Part shown: piece after piece, positions 1 to 8,293 of the stretch
Position numbering within the stretch: the first letter of the stretch is position 1
How the letters are laid out: the number at the start of each line of letters is the position of its first letter
Assembly (NCBI GenBank): GCA_002887195.1
Contig: PJAB01000086.1
Span: 1 to 44,683 of the forward strand
Source of the DNA: Chrysochromulina parva
Lineage: Eukaryota; Haptophyta; Prymnesiales; Chrysochromulinaceae
Direction: 5' to 3'
DNA: 44,683 nucleotides
The notes under the pieces: generated by a model
Databases searched by the model: none
What the model was told of the DNA's origin: nothing
What the model saw: the letters and a program-made list of their open reading frames with translations, nothing else
Translations under genes and position numbers: made by a program

Positions 1-80
1 AACACCTGTCTTAACACCTGTTTTCCTGTCTCAACACTTGGTGTCTTAACACCTGTTTTAGTGTCTCAACACTTGATACT
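1..80. repeat. 35-bp imperfect tandem repeat
   Basis: Two full copies of a 35-base unit (11-45 and 46-80) and a partial copy at the left edge. Each begins TTAACACCTGTTTT and contains GTCTCAACACTTG. The array lies just beyond the stop codon of the first minus-strand gene and may continue to the left of the window. Confidence 0.85.
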
Positions 81-103
81 TAACGCAAAAAAGTGTCTTA
101 ATG

Positions 104-1921
104 TTAAACCCGCTCCTCTGTGTCAAGGAGGACACTCGCCCATGCTGTCGTGAGCCACGGCTCTGCCGCGCGCACCGCGAGCAGCGCCGTCGTGAGCTCT
201 CGCCCGCGGAGCGCGTCGCGCAGCTGACGCGGGGTTGCCTCCATCGCCACCTCGCTCCCTGCCGTGCCTGCGCCCACCGGTACGCGCCACAGGTCTCCCT
301 TGTCGTCTCCCATGCCGCAACGCATGTCACCACGCGTGCCGTCAAGCGCCGCCGTGGGCATGCCGCCATGCGTGCCGCCAAGCGCCGCGGTGGGCATGTC
401 GCCATGCGTGCCGCCAAGCGCCGCCAGACAGCACTGCACGATGCGCACAACGAGTGCGACCGGCGGCGGCAGAGGAGATGATGGCAGCAGCTCCGCTAGT
501 TGAGGGTTAGCTGGTTGAGGGTGCGAGTGCGGCCTCTGCTCGTCGGCGTGGCGAGGCGGCCTGCACGCCCCGGCCAAGCGGAGCGCACCCGCCTCGGCGC
601 CCAGCTCCTTACCATGCAGGAGCAATCCAGTGGCGAGCGCCGTGAGTGGCCCTACCAACGGCCCTACCGGTAGCACCAACGGCTGCCCGGCTCCCCATGT
701 CTCCCCGGCTCCCCATGGCTCCCCTACCTCCAGCGACTCGCCTCTTTCACACAGGAGGCTCACGAGCGTGAGCAGCCTCTCGCGCAGCCCGGGTGGAGCG
801 CCGCTCGAGAGGCCGAGCGGCAGCAGGCGCATGTACATGAGCAGCACACGGCTCTCGAGCAGCCAAGGGTACCATATATGGTAGCACCCCTGCGACGACC
901 ACACCTCGCCATTGTGTTCGCAGCCGCTGCCAGTCGGTGCGTAGTCCGGCATCGCGGCATCCTCCAAAGATCGCTCCAGCAAGCCAGCTAGCAGCGCGGT
1001 TCGAGGCTCGACCTCGCCCAGCCATTCCTGCAACGCCTCACCCATCCCGAGGGTCGCTGCCAGCTCGCACGTACGCTCACCTGCCCGCTTGCCCGGCGAG
1101 GAGTCGCGCTCAGATGCAGCCTCGCGCAGAGGAGATTCGTGCACTGGCATGATCAGCCACCTGAGCACTACCTCCTGCAGCTGAGCACTGTATGCGTGCC
1201 TGGCTCGGTGCGGCGCAAGGGCAACGCAGACGAGGTCGCGGCATGCCTTGGCCACGTACTCGGTCGCATCGCCGAGGCACGCGAGCACACGCTTCGCTGG
1301 CAGAGCACACGTGACTGCTTTGTAGAGCGGCGCCATCTCATCACTCATCTGCTGCAACAGCGTCGTTGCTAGCTTCACAGCCGCCTCGAGTGGTGCCGCC
1401 CAGCGGGCCGCGTCGCCAGCTGCAGATGAAAAGCCACACGCAATGGCTGCTGTCACGAGGGATGTCACTCGTGCTTCGGTTGCTTGGTGAGCGTCGTCAG
1501 AAATCGCTCTCGGCACATGGTGATCGTCGTCAGAAATCGCTCTTGGCCGCTTCCTCGTGCCCGAACCGGCCCAGACGCCTCCGAAATTCGCGCGTCCTGT
1601 GAGCACGTCGAGGAGGCGGATACACGTGGCTGTGACGTGCGCGTCCTTGTGAGCAAAGCCACGGCGGAACAAACGCTCGCCCGCGGGGCTGATAATTGCA
1701 TCAGCCATCCTCGCGTCCGTTGCCTCCTGGACGAAGGTGAGAAACTCTTCGCACGCCACATCATCGATGCCGCAACAATCGTCTGGCCAAACCGCCCCCG
1801 CCTCATCTGAGCAAGAGGTGGCTACTGGCACCGCAGGTAGGCAGCGCATGCGGACTAGCGCGGTCAAATTCGCCAAGACCACAGCTTCGGTCGGCATTGC
1901 CCCATGAAAAGTGGAGGACAT
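104..1921 (-). CDS. Unrecognised 605-aa protein, possibly helical-repeat
   Basis: I do not recognise this protein. The frame is open to a GTG at 1933; the first ATG is at 1921 and gives 605 residues. The sequence is rich in Leu/Ala helices (for example around residues 75-100, 150-230 and 300-400), which would suit a HEAT-like alpha-solenoid, but no repeat consensus is clear. It has no signal peptide or membrane segment. Near residue 110 a short block RAISDD is repeated. Near the C-terminus a 12-residue unit, AALGGTHGDMPT, occurs three times with changes. It ends at a TAA at 104. The neighbour upstream is also on the minus strand, 345 bases away. The even reading frame across 1.8 kb supports a real gene; function unknown. 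Confidence 0.65.
   Translation of the reverse strand: MSSTFHGAMPTEAVVLANLTALVRMRCLPAVPVATSCSDEAGAVWPDDCCGIDDVACEEFLTFVQEATDARMADAIISPAGERLFRRGFAHKDAHVTATCIRLLDVLTGRANFGGVWAGSGTRKRPRAISDDDHHVPRAISDDAHQATEARVTSLVTAAIACGFSSAAGDAARWAAPLEAAVKLATTLLQQMSDEMAPLYKAVTCALPAKRVLACLGDATEYVAKACRDLVCVALAPHRARHAYSAQLQEVVLRWLIMPVHESPLREAASERDSSPGKRAGERTCELAATLGMGEALQEWLGEVEPRTALLAGLLERSLEDAAMPDYAPTGSGCEHNGEVWSSQGCYHIWYPWLLESRVLLMYMRLLPLGLSSGAPPGLRERLLTLVSLLCERGESLEVGEPWGAGETWGAGQPLVLPVGPLVGPLTALATGLLLHGKELGAEAGALRLAGACRPPRHADEQRPHSHPQPANPQLAELLPSSPLPPPVALVVRIVQCCLAALGGTHGDMPTAALGGTHGGMPTAALDGTRGDMRCGMGDDKGDLWRVPVGAGTAGSEVAMEATPRQLRDALRGRELTTALLAVRAAEPWLTTAWASVLLDTEERV
323..430. repeat. 36-bp in-frame tandem repeat
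   Basis: About three copies of a 36-base unit within the 605-aa gene, coding on the minus strand for AALGGTHGDMPT and variants. The period is a multiple of three, so copy-number change would keep the frame. Confidence 0.8.
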
Positions 1922-2266
1922 GTGTGCTGCCACACGAAGAACGCGCGCTCGGATTTTCGACTGTGAACGATCGCCCCCGGTCCGCCGGGCCGGTCAAGGG
2001 GGGCTGATCGGAGTCCGCGGCTCCTACGCAGCTCCCCCGGTGTCTTCACGGGACCGAGACCAGGACAACCAACTCGCGACGGCGACGAAGCCTCCCGGTA
2101 TTTCCTATTTGAATTTCGTTCGGGTACCCGGTATAACCGACCCATGAACCGACCGCACTCGCCGTGTTGAACTCTCAACTTTCAGCGAATTCCACACAAA
2201 AATAATCGCGGTCTCGTCTTCGGTCTTGGTCGTATTGTATATCCTAGGTTTGTATATCCTACTATC
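1922..2266. other. Intergenic, 345 bp
   Basis: Region between the start of the 605-aa gene and the stop of the proline-rich gene, both minus strand. It should hold the promoter of the first. The part near 2235-2285 is AT-rich, with a direct repeat TTGTATATCCTA (2235-2246 and 2250-2261). I see no RNA gene here. Confidence 0.5.
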
Positions 2267-2279
2267 TCAAGATATACAA
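2250..2279. repeat. Inverted repeat around the stop codon of the proline-rich gene
   Basis: TTGTATATC (2250-2258) and GATATACAA (2271-2279) are exact reverse complements with a 12-base loop. The TGA stop of the minus-strand proline-rich gene (2267-2269) lies in the loop. It could form a hairpin in the mRNA 3' end; function is inference. Confidence 0.55.
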
Positions 2280-3220
2280 CATATCGATTCCAAAGCGTCG
2301 GGTGGCGGCGGTCCCTTCTTCTGGGCAGGCCTTGGGGCGGGTGGATCCTCCGCTGAGACGGCGGCTCGCTCACCCTCGCCCTCGCCCTCAACCTTTTGCT
2401 TCGCATCCACCGGAGCGGCGTCGACTGCACCAAGGGAAGCAGTTCCTTTTGAGGCCTCCTCGCCCACGCCGTCGACGTTTACCAGGTCGGCGGGAACCGC
2501 TGACGATGCGGTGCCCTCGTCGTCCGTGGCGCCAGGCTGATGGTGCTCGCGCAAACCGATCGCAACGACCGGCGTCATCTCTGGCGCTGCAGCTCCTGGC
2601 ACCTCGATGCCCACGAATCTCAGAGTGGGTTTGAGCCACACGCGTGGTGCCGGCGCCTCCTCCGCCAGCTTCGCCTCGGCCTCGGCGAGCTCAAGAGCGT
2701 GCACTTGCCTCTTCCGGCGCCACTTTGGCATAAGCACGTAGACGAGATACAACAAGCACGCGCCCCATAAGCACGCGAACACCACCGCGCATGCGACAGA
2801 GATGAGCAACATTACTAACGTAAACTCGGTGCCCTCGGTGACGAGTGGTGCGGCTGGCGGACCCGGAGGAAGAAGCACGGCTACTGGTCGACCCGCCCAC
2901 AAATTTGGAGGTGGGCTCAGAGGCGAAGGTGAGGGCGATGGTGGTGGCATATTGGGTGGTCGCAGGGGCGGCAGCCCTGGTGGAGCAGGCGAAAGCGGCG
3001 GCTGGGGCGGAAGCGGCGACGGCGGAGGCCGCGAAGGGGGCGGGGGCGAGGGAGAGGGTGGCGGGGGCGAGGGCGACGGAGGTGGCGGGAATGGCGGCAA
3101 CGACGGAGGTGGCGGTGATGGCGGTGGCGACGGAGGTGGCGGAAGTGGTGGCGGCGGCCGTGGAGGCAACAAAGGCGATGGCACGTCGTGACTGAGCCTA
3201 CGACCTGAGAACGGCGACAT
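2267..3220 (-). CDS. Proline-rich single-pass membrane protein
   Basis: Predicted 317 residues from the ATG at 3220. Residues about 13-105 are dense SPPPP/PPPSP repeats like those of algal hydroxyproline-rich (extensin/pherophorin-type) proteins. A hydrophobic segment at about 133-165 (FTLVMLLISVACAVV onward) is followed by the basic stop-transfer KWRRKRQ, then an acidic, Ala/Glu-rich tail of about 150 residues. This suggests an outer Pro-rich stalk and a cytoplasmic tail, but no signal peptide precedes the Pro-rich part, so a 5' exon is probably missing from this model. The frame stays open upstream to an AG at 3288 that could be a 3' splice site joined to the LRR gene next door. The last four residues are CCIS, which fits a CaaX prenylation motif. 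Confidence 0.6.
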   Translation of the reverse strand: MSPFSGRRLSHDVPSPLLPPRPPPPLPPPPSPPPSPPPPSLPPFPPPPSPSPPPPSPSPPPPSRPPPSPLPPQPPLSPAPPGLPPLRPPNMPPPSPSPSPLSPPPNLWAGRPVAVLLPPGPPAAPLVTEGTEFTLVMLLISVACAVVFACLWGACLLYLVYVLMPKWRRKRQVHALELAEAEAKLAEEAPAPRVWLKPTLRFVGIEVPGAAAPEMTPVVAIGLREHHQPGATDDEGTASSAVPADLVNVDGVGEEASKGTASLGAVDAAPVDAKQKVEGEGEGERAAVSAEDPPAPRPAQKKGPPPPDALESICCIS

Positions 3221-3287
3221 GTTCCAGGCGGTTAGTTGAGTTGAGTGAACAGTGATCAATGTGTGAACAGGCAGGGGAGAGGGGCAG

Positions 3288-3359
3288 CTGTTATGTTGTG
3301 CGGAGAGTCACCCAAACACTCCTCGAGGCCTCGAGGACCGGACGAAACTAAAAACTCAC
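3288..3359 (-). other. Candidate intron joining the LRR and proline-rich genes
   Basis: Minus strand, 72 bases, beginning GTGAGT after CACAG and ending AACAG. Splicing would remove the LRR stop codon (TGA at 3358-3356) and leave two bases that join in phase with the frame running into the proline-rich protein without a stop. Only the donor strength and phase support it. Confidence 0.4.
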
Positions 3360-5689
3360 CTGTGGACCTGGTGTGCCTCTACTATTGTATGCTTGGCCTC
3401 CTCTTGCTGCTCCCGCAGCGCCTCCTCCTCTACCTCCTTGCGCAACGCCTCGCGCTCCGCCTGGAGGGTTCGGCGTGTCTCGTGCAAGAGGACGTTCTCA
3501 GCTTGCGTCGCCGCGCGCCGCTCAGCGAGCGCACTCAACTCCAGCTCCAGCTGGGCAATCTCGGCCGCCAGCGGGGCCGCCTCGTGCAGCCGCGCGGCCA
3601 GCTCGAGGCTCGCGCACGCCCAGGAGTAGAGCGGCCCGCATGCAGTCGAAGCCTTATCGACCGCGGCCAAGCCCCCCGCACCTGCGGGCAGCGCCGCGCG
3701 CACCGCAGCGCACACTCCCATTGAGATGCGCGCGGCGTCGAAGCTTTGGACGCGCTTGACAAAGTTCTTTTGCAGCGTGCCCCGCACGGCCTCCCACGGC
3801 GCGGCGATCGTGCTCATCGCCACCGCGGCTCCCGCGAGATCCCGGATGCCACCGGCTCCTCCTGCCACGTTGACGGACTTGCCTGGGATCGCACCGCCGC
3901 TCGCGCCGCTGCTCGCGCCCATTGCTGTCAGCGCCACGTGTCGAAGCCGAGCGGTGCCGGCGGACGCGACGGATGCAACCATCGCGGCCGGTTGCGGACT
4001 GAGCGAAGTGGAGAGCGGGAGGCCGCTGCTTGCGCTGCTGCGGTCGCTACCCAATCCGCTCCCAGCCGCGTCACAATTGGTGGCTGCTCCTGGCCCAGCC
4101 GCCACCTGGCCGGTGGCAGAGGAGGCGTCCGTGGGGGTGCTGGCCATGTTGGCGCCACCCAAGCTCGGAGCACAATACCAGGGCCGCACGTGCCCCTGGC
4201 CCTGGCCATGCCCGCTCGAGTCGCTCGCCTCAAGAAGCGCATGGACAGCCTGCAGAGTGGTTATCACCGGTCGCGGAGGCGTGAGGAGATTTCGCAATTC
4301 TTCCAAGTGTCGACGAGGGATCGCCGCCACGTGTGCCGCCGCCTCCTGCACTTTGCGCTCATCCGCCGCCGCCTGCTCGAGCTTCGCGGCTCTCTTGGCG
4401 CCCAGAGACGCCTCCGCGACCACCATGATCGACTCGGCCTCCGCCGCCGCCGTGATGGCCGCTCGCAACTTCGCCGCATGCTCGTCACTCGTGGCCCGGA
4501 ACCTCTCGTAGCAGCTGCGCAGCGCGCAGCGCTCTGCCTCGCGATGAGCAGCGGCAACGAGTTGAACCACGAGCTGAGTCACAACAGTGGCAACGAGATC
4601 TTCGGCGAGAGGGGCGACGAGCTCGTCGAAGCGAGGCGGTGGCGGTGGCGACGGATCGCGAGGCGACGGCGGTCGCGGCGGCCCACTCGAGTGCGCGCGC
4701 AGCCAGGCGAGTATAGCGGGCAGCTCCTGCTGCATCACGGGCGGCGGCGGCCAGGCGAGCTCCGGCGTGCAGCTCACATCGAGCTCCTCGAGCTGCGTGC
4801 ACTGACCAAGCTGCGGTGGCAGCGAGCGTAGCGGCGTGTGGTGGAGGGCGAGATGGCGCAGGATCGGCGCGAGTTGACCCACCTCGGCGGCAAGGGTCGT
4901 GAGCCGATTGGCGCTCAGATCGAGCGCCTCGAGCATGCGCAACCCCCACACCGCCATACTCGGCACGGCCAGAAGGCCATTGTCCGCGAGGGAGAGGTGC
5001 TGGAGACGCTTTGTCCCTTCAAACGGATCGGTGAGAACGCCCCCAGAGCTCATCGAGAGCCGATTGGATGACAGATCCAGCCGCGTGAGCGCACCGGCGC
5101 CACTGAGGCACCGCGGCATCTGCTGCAGCTTGTTGGCGCGCAGGTCGAGGCTCTGCAGACGAGGCAAGCCACGCGAAAACAGCTCAGCGGAGCACTCGAC
5201 AACGGTGAGCAAATTGCGCGCGAGGCTGAGCGTCGTGAGCGCTGGCAAGCAGCAAAGCGCGATCGGAAAGTTCGTCAGCCAATTACGCGAGAGGTCGAGC
5301 TCCAGCAGGCCAGCCATCGGTTTTGTGAGCGATGTGGGCACGGAGCTGAGCTCGTTGCCACTTAGGTCGAGCGCTGTGATGCCTGCGGCGACGTTCGCGC
5401 CGAGTGCAGCGGGGTCTAGAAGATCACGGGTCGCTGCACGGAGCCCACGGTCGCTCAGGTCGACGATGCCGCTCGGCGCGAAGGTCTCGAGATGGCGGTG
5501 TACTCCGGTGAGCTCCTGCAGGATCAGGCTGGCGCTCACCGCCTCCTCTTCCGCGAGCAGGCGCAGTTCCGCATCGACAATGAACTCGGACTCCTCAGCG
5601 GCTGTCAAGAGCTCGGACACTTCGGAGTGTTCAAGCTCCTCGGAACACTCCTCGGTTCCCTCGCGCGTGATCGCCAAGTCGGCGGCCAT
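3356..5689 (-). CDS. LRR protein with dynein-stalk-like microtubule-binding domain
   Basis: 777 residues from the ATG at 5689 (the open frame reaches a TTG at 5821). Residues about 74-320 hold some 9-10 leucine-rich repeats of the LxxLDLSxNxL type. A Pro-rich linker (about 336-355) follows, then an Ala/Glu coiled coil (about 360-455). The block LLTPPRPV...LQAVHALL (about 469-487) matches the end of the first stalk coil and the start of the microtubule-binding domain of dynein heavy chains. After a low-complexity insert of about 140 residues come WEAVRGTLQKNFVKRVQSF (about 632-650) and VDKASTACGPLYSWACASLE (677-696), then a second coil (about 706-765), as in dynein's second stalk helix. No AAA+ motor is present. 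The last codons overlap a perfect donor, CAG|GTGAGT, so the gene may continue. It shares a 132-bp upstream region with the TPR gene. Confidence 0.75.
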   Translation of the reverse strand: MAADLAITREGTEECSEELEHSEVSELLTAAEESEFIVDAELRLLAEEEAVSASLILQELTGVHRHLETFAPSGIVDLSDRGLRAATRDLLDPAALGANVAAGITALDLSGNELSSVPTSLTKPMAGLLELDLSRNWLTNFPIALCCLPALTTLSLARNLLTVVECSAELFSRGLPRLQSLDLRANKLQQMPRCLSGAGALTRLDLSSNRLSMSSGGVLTDPFEGTKRLQHLSLADNGLLAVPSMAVWGLRMLEALDLSANRLTTLAAEVGQLAPILRHLALHHTPLRSLPPQLGQCTQLEELDVSCTPELAWPPPPVMQQELPAILAWLRAHSSGPPRPPSPRDPSPPPPPRFDELVAPLAEDLVATVVTQLVVQLVAAAHREAERCALRSCYERFRATSDEHAAKLRAAITAAAEAESIMVVAEASLGAKRAAKLEQAAADERKVQEAAAHVAAIPRRHLEELRNLLTPPRPVITTLQAVHALLEASDSSGHGQGQGHVRPWYCAPSLGGANMASTPTDASSATGQVAAGPGAATNCDAAGSGLGSDRSSASSGLPLSTSLSPQPAAMVASVASAGTARLRHVALTAMGASSGASGGAIPGKSVNVAGGAGGIRDLAGAAVAMSTIAAPWEAVRGTLQKNFVKRVQSFDAARISMGVCAAVRAALPAGAGGLAAVDKASTACGPLYSWACASLELAARLHEAAPLAAEIAQLELELSALAERRAATQAENVLLHETRRTLQAEREALRKEVEEEALREQQEEAKHTIVEAHQVHR

Positions 5690-5821
5690 TGGGTCTCGCA
5701 AGTGACGACCGGGTTTCGTGTGGAAGAGGATTTTGAGATGGTCTTGCGAGAGATATTGTGTTGTTTGTGTTTTGTGTGTTTCGTGTTTCGCCTCAAGTGT
5801 TTCCACAGCGGAGGCAACCAA
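5690..5821. promoter_or_regulatory. Shared upstream region, LRR and TPR genes
   Basis: Only 132 bases separate the two divergent ATGs (5689 minus, 5822 plus), so both promoters must lie here or overlap the coding regions. The middle is T-rich on the plus strand (repeated TTGTGTT near 5755-5785). I see no convincing TATA box. Confidence 0.5.
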
Positions 5822-6640
5822 ATGCCTGACTCGCCGACAACGAGCAGGTCTCCGACCACCGCCGAAGCCGGTGACTCGCCTTCGTCATCCCCGACGCCGA
5901 GTGCTCGGCCATCGGCGGCTTCTCACGCATCGCGGCGGCTGAGCCGCTCCGCCAACCGGCTGACACCGTCCCAGCAGGCGACCTGCGCACGGCTGCTGGC
6001 CGAAAAGGGTGACAGGCCGGGTGCGATCGCGTTGCTGCGCGAGGCCGTCGAGGCGCAGCGCTCAACCTCCGGCGAACGCCATCCGGATGTCGCTAGAGCG
6101 ATGAACAACCTTGGCTGGATGCTCAAGGCAACCGGCGGTGACCCGGTGGAGTGCCTTACGGTGCTGCGCGCGGCACTGCAGATGCAACGCGAGCTGATCG
6201 GGATCGAGCACCCGGATACACTCACTTCTATGAACAAGCTCGCCCTGATCCTGCAGGACCAGGGAAATGCGAGCGAAGCGGCAGAGCTTTGCAGCGAGGC
6301 GCTCGTGGCGCGCCGCGCAGTGCTTGGCAACCGCCACCAGGGCACGCTGCTCTCCATGTGTAGCCTCGGCTCGCTGTACCTCGAGATTGGTCACGTGATG
6401 CCGGCACTCGCCCTCTTCAAGGAGGCGGTCGATGGCGCGCACGAGACGCTCGGCGATGAGCACCCTTACACGCGCAGCTTCACGCAGCACCTCGCCATGG
6501 CTGTGCGAGCTGCGGAAAGGGCACAGGCAGAGGGCCGCGCGGCGGCGCGCAGCGCCACGGCGACGTCGCTGGGCAGCCCGAACCGTGTGCCCGAGCAGAG
6601 GAGGTCAGAGAATTTCTCGCAGGCTGTGAGCGTAGAGTGA
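5822..6640 (+). CDS. Kinesin-light-chain-like TPR protein
   Basis: 272 residues from the ATG at 5822; the frame is open further upstream but that part is antisense to the LRR gene. The first 45 residues are Ser/Thr/Pro-rich and likely disordered. Residues about 50-235 hold four 42-residue tetratricopeptide repeats of the kinesin-light-chain type, each with the G-x-x-HP-x-T/V-x-x-x-x-x-N-L pattern (GERHPDVARAMNNLG, GIEHPDTLTSMNKLA, GNRHQGTLLSMCSLG, GDEHPYTRSFTQHLA). Such repeats bind peptide ligands. There is no heptad region as in true kinesin light chain, so it is best called a TPR protein of that repeat family, partner unknown. It is convergent with POC5. Confidence 0.75.
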   Translation: MPDSPTTSRSPTTAEAGDSPSSSPTPSARPSAASHASRRLSRSANRLTPSQQATCARLLAEKGDRPGAIALLREAVEAQRSTSGERHPDVARAMNNLGWMLKATGGDPVECLTVLRAALQMQRELIGIEHPDTLTSMNKLALILQDQGNASEAAELCSEALVARRAVLGNRHQGTLLSMCSLGSLYLEIGHVMPALALFKEAVDGAHETLGDEHPYTRSFTQHLAMAVRAAERAQAEGRAAARSATATSLGSPNRVPEQRRSENFSQAVSVE

Positions 6641-7245
6641 ACGCACAACTGCCGCGCCGCCTAAAAGTCGAGATCGGAGAGAGCCCGCGAGCCCGCGCGC
6701 CATAGCCGTTTCGAGGCGACGGCCGGGCCTCAGACCTGTCGTGTATTAGTGTGTGAATAAGAGCTCCCCGTCCTGCGTCCAACGCGCATCGGCGCCGCGC
6801 GCGTGGGACCAGCAGCCCGGGCTCGCCGCGACTCACGCCGCGACCCGTCCGCCGCGCGGGGTCCGCGGGGGAGCGGACCACCCGGACCAGGCGCGGCCTT
6901 TCTGCTGTGCTAGTGCTTGATATAGCACGCAGGCGATTCTCGGCCCCACCCCGGGGCCCCTCTATTGATCACGGCCCTACACGGTCCGTCGTCAAGATCC
7001 CCGACGTATCTAGACGTGTCCGGACGCGCCGGAGTTCCCCTGTTCCGCGTTCGCTCGACGCCCCGGGCACGACACGCACCTACACACTCGCAGCGCGTCG
7101 CTCTAAACCGGGGTGCGTCTTCTTCGCCTGGTGCTCCGCACGCGTGCTTGGTCGCTCGGGGTCGCTGCAGCACGTGCAACCCGGCGAGTCACAGCCCTGA
7201 TTCATATATTCATATTCGCGGCTCGGCCAGTGGGATTCGTGGGAG
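6641..7245. other. Convergent intergenic, 605 bp
   Basis: 3' regions of the TPR gene (plus) and POC5 (minus). GC-rich with short open frames on both strands but no recognisable domain, RNA gene or repeat. Confidence 0.5.
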
Positions 7246-8133
7246 TCAGGGCAGCATCGGGCGCGGCGGCGCGCCGTGCGGCACTGGCATTGCGCCCTCC
7301 ACCGCCGCCAGGGCGGCCGCCACCTCCTCCTCGGCGTTACCCGTGTTCCCGAGGATGCCCGCGGTCTCGAGATTCAGCTGGCACACGCCGCGCATGAAGG
7401 CTGCCTTGAGGGAGCGCCCCTGCTGCTCCTTGGCCACCCACGCTGCCTGCGTCTCCTCGCGCGCGAGCCGCACCTCCGTGCGAAGCGCCTCGAGCTGCGG
7501 CTGGTAGTGCGCCTGCAGTGCGCCGCGCAGCTCGAGCACGGAGCGCTCCCAGAACTGGTCGATGCGCATGTGACGCAGCTTGCGCGCCGAGCTGCGCCAG
7601 CGGCCAACACACATGCGCAGCAGAGAGCGCGCGTAGTGCCGCGGCGCGAGCCGCTCGCAGTGCGCCTCGCGCTTGATCGCTGCGAGCGAGCGCTGCCACT
7701 CGGCTAGGACTGTGTGCGCAGCGAGGCGCGCGGCGCCGTCGTCGCGCGTTGTGGCGAGCGCGTCGGCGAGCCGATGCTGGACGCGCCTTGCCTTTTCAAG
7801 CCGCGCCTCCACCTCCTCGCGCGCCGCCGCCTCGTCCATCAGCATGGCCTCGAGACGTTGCTGCTCTTCGGCCGCTATCGCGTTCTGCTGAGCCTGACGC
7901 ATCTGCGCGCGCTGCGCGAGCGTACTCTTGGCGGCGAGCATGCGGCTCGAGATGCGTCGAGCGAGCTCTGCTGCCATTGCCTCGACAGTGCCGACGAGCG
8001 CCTGGCAATCCGCGTCGTCCATCTCGTCAGCAAGCCCCGAGGCGCTCGCCAGCGAGGCCCAATCGCCGTCTTCCTGGAGGAGCTCCATCGAGAGCGACTC
8101 GCTGAGCGGCGGCGGCGCCGCCATCGAGAACAT
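7246..8133 (-). CDS. POC5-like centriolar protein
   Basis: 295 residues from the ATG at 8133 (an in-frame TTG lies at 8232; a second ATG is three codons in). POC5 is a centrin-binding protein of the centriole inner scaffold, needed for centriole elongation. The C-terminal signature KAAFMRGVCQLNLETAGIL (about 244-262) closely resembles the conserved POC5 box (F-x-R-G-V-C-x-L-N-x-E). Upstream are helical segments with spaced Leu and Trp, such as HTVLAEWQRSLAAIKRE (140-156) and LLRMCVGRWRSSARKLR (171-187), which look like Sfi1-type centrin-binding repeats, and a coiled coil (about 75-125). It is about half the length of human POC5, mostly through a shorter N-terminus. It is divergent from the GPS2-like gene, 160 bp apart. 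Confidence 0.8.
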   Translation of the reverse strand: MFSMAAPPPLSESLSMELLQEDGDWASLASASGLADEMDDADCQALVGTVEAMAAELARRISSRMLAAKSTLAQRAQMRQAQQNAIAAEEQQRLEAMLMDEAAAREEVEARLEKARRVQHRLADALATTRDDGAARLAAHTVLAEWQRSLAAIKREAHCERLAPRHYARSLLRMCVGRWRSSARKLRHMRIDQFWERSVLELRGALQAHYQPQLEALRTEVRLAREETQAAWVAKEQQGRSLKAAFMRGVCQLNLETAGILGNTGNAEEEVAAALAAVEGAMPVPHGAPPRPMLP

Positions 8134-8293
8134 CGCCAGTGCGAGTTTACCCAATCGGTTTACCGCGAAAACTTCGCGTCGACATGAACCGATGTTTTTC
8201 CGTACGCCGCCGCAGAGAAGAGAAAGGGGCAAGGGCCCCCGACCGTAAAGCGCTCTCGTGAAACTTTATGTTTTTAGTGAAGGCGTGGCCACA
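8134..8293. promoter_or_regulatory. Shared upstream region, POC5 and GPS2-like genes
   Basis: 160 bases between divergent start codons. Contains near-inverted AATCGGTTTACC and GAACCGATG blocks and a T-rich patch. Likely holds both core promoters. Confidence 0.45.

Noticed and set aside
5492..5821. N-terminal extension of the TPR protein
   Set aside because: This part is antisense to the LRR gene and has no TPR character; the ATG at 5822 gives a compact protein and a clean divergent promoter.
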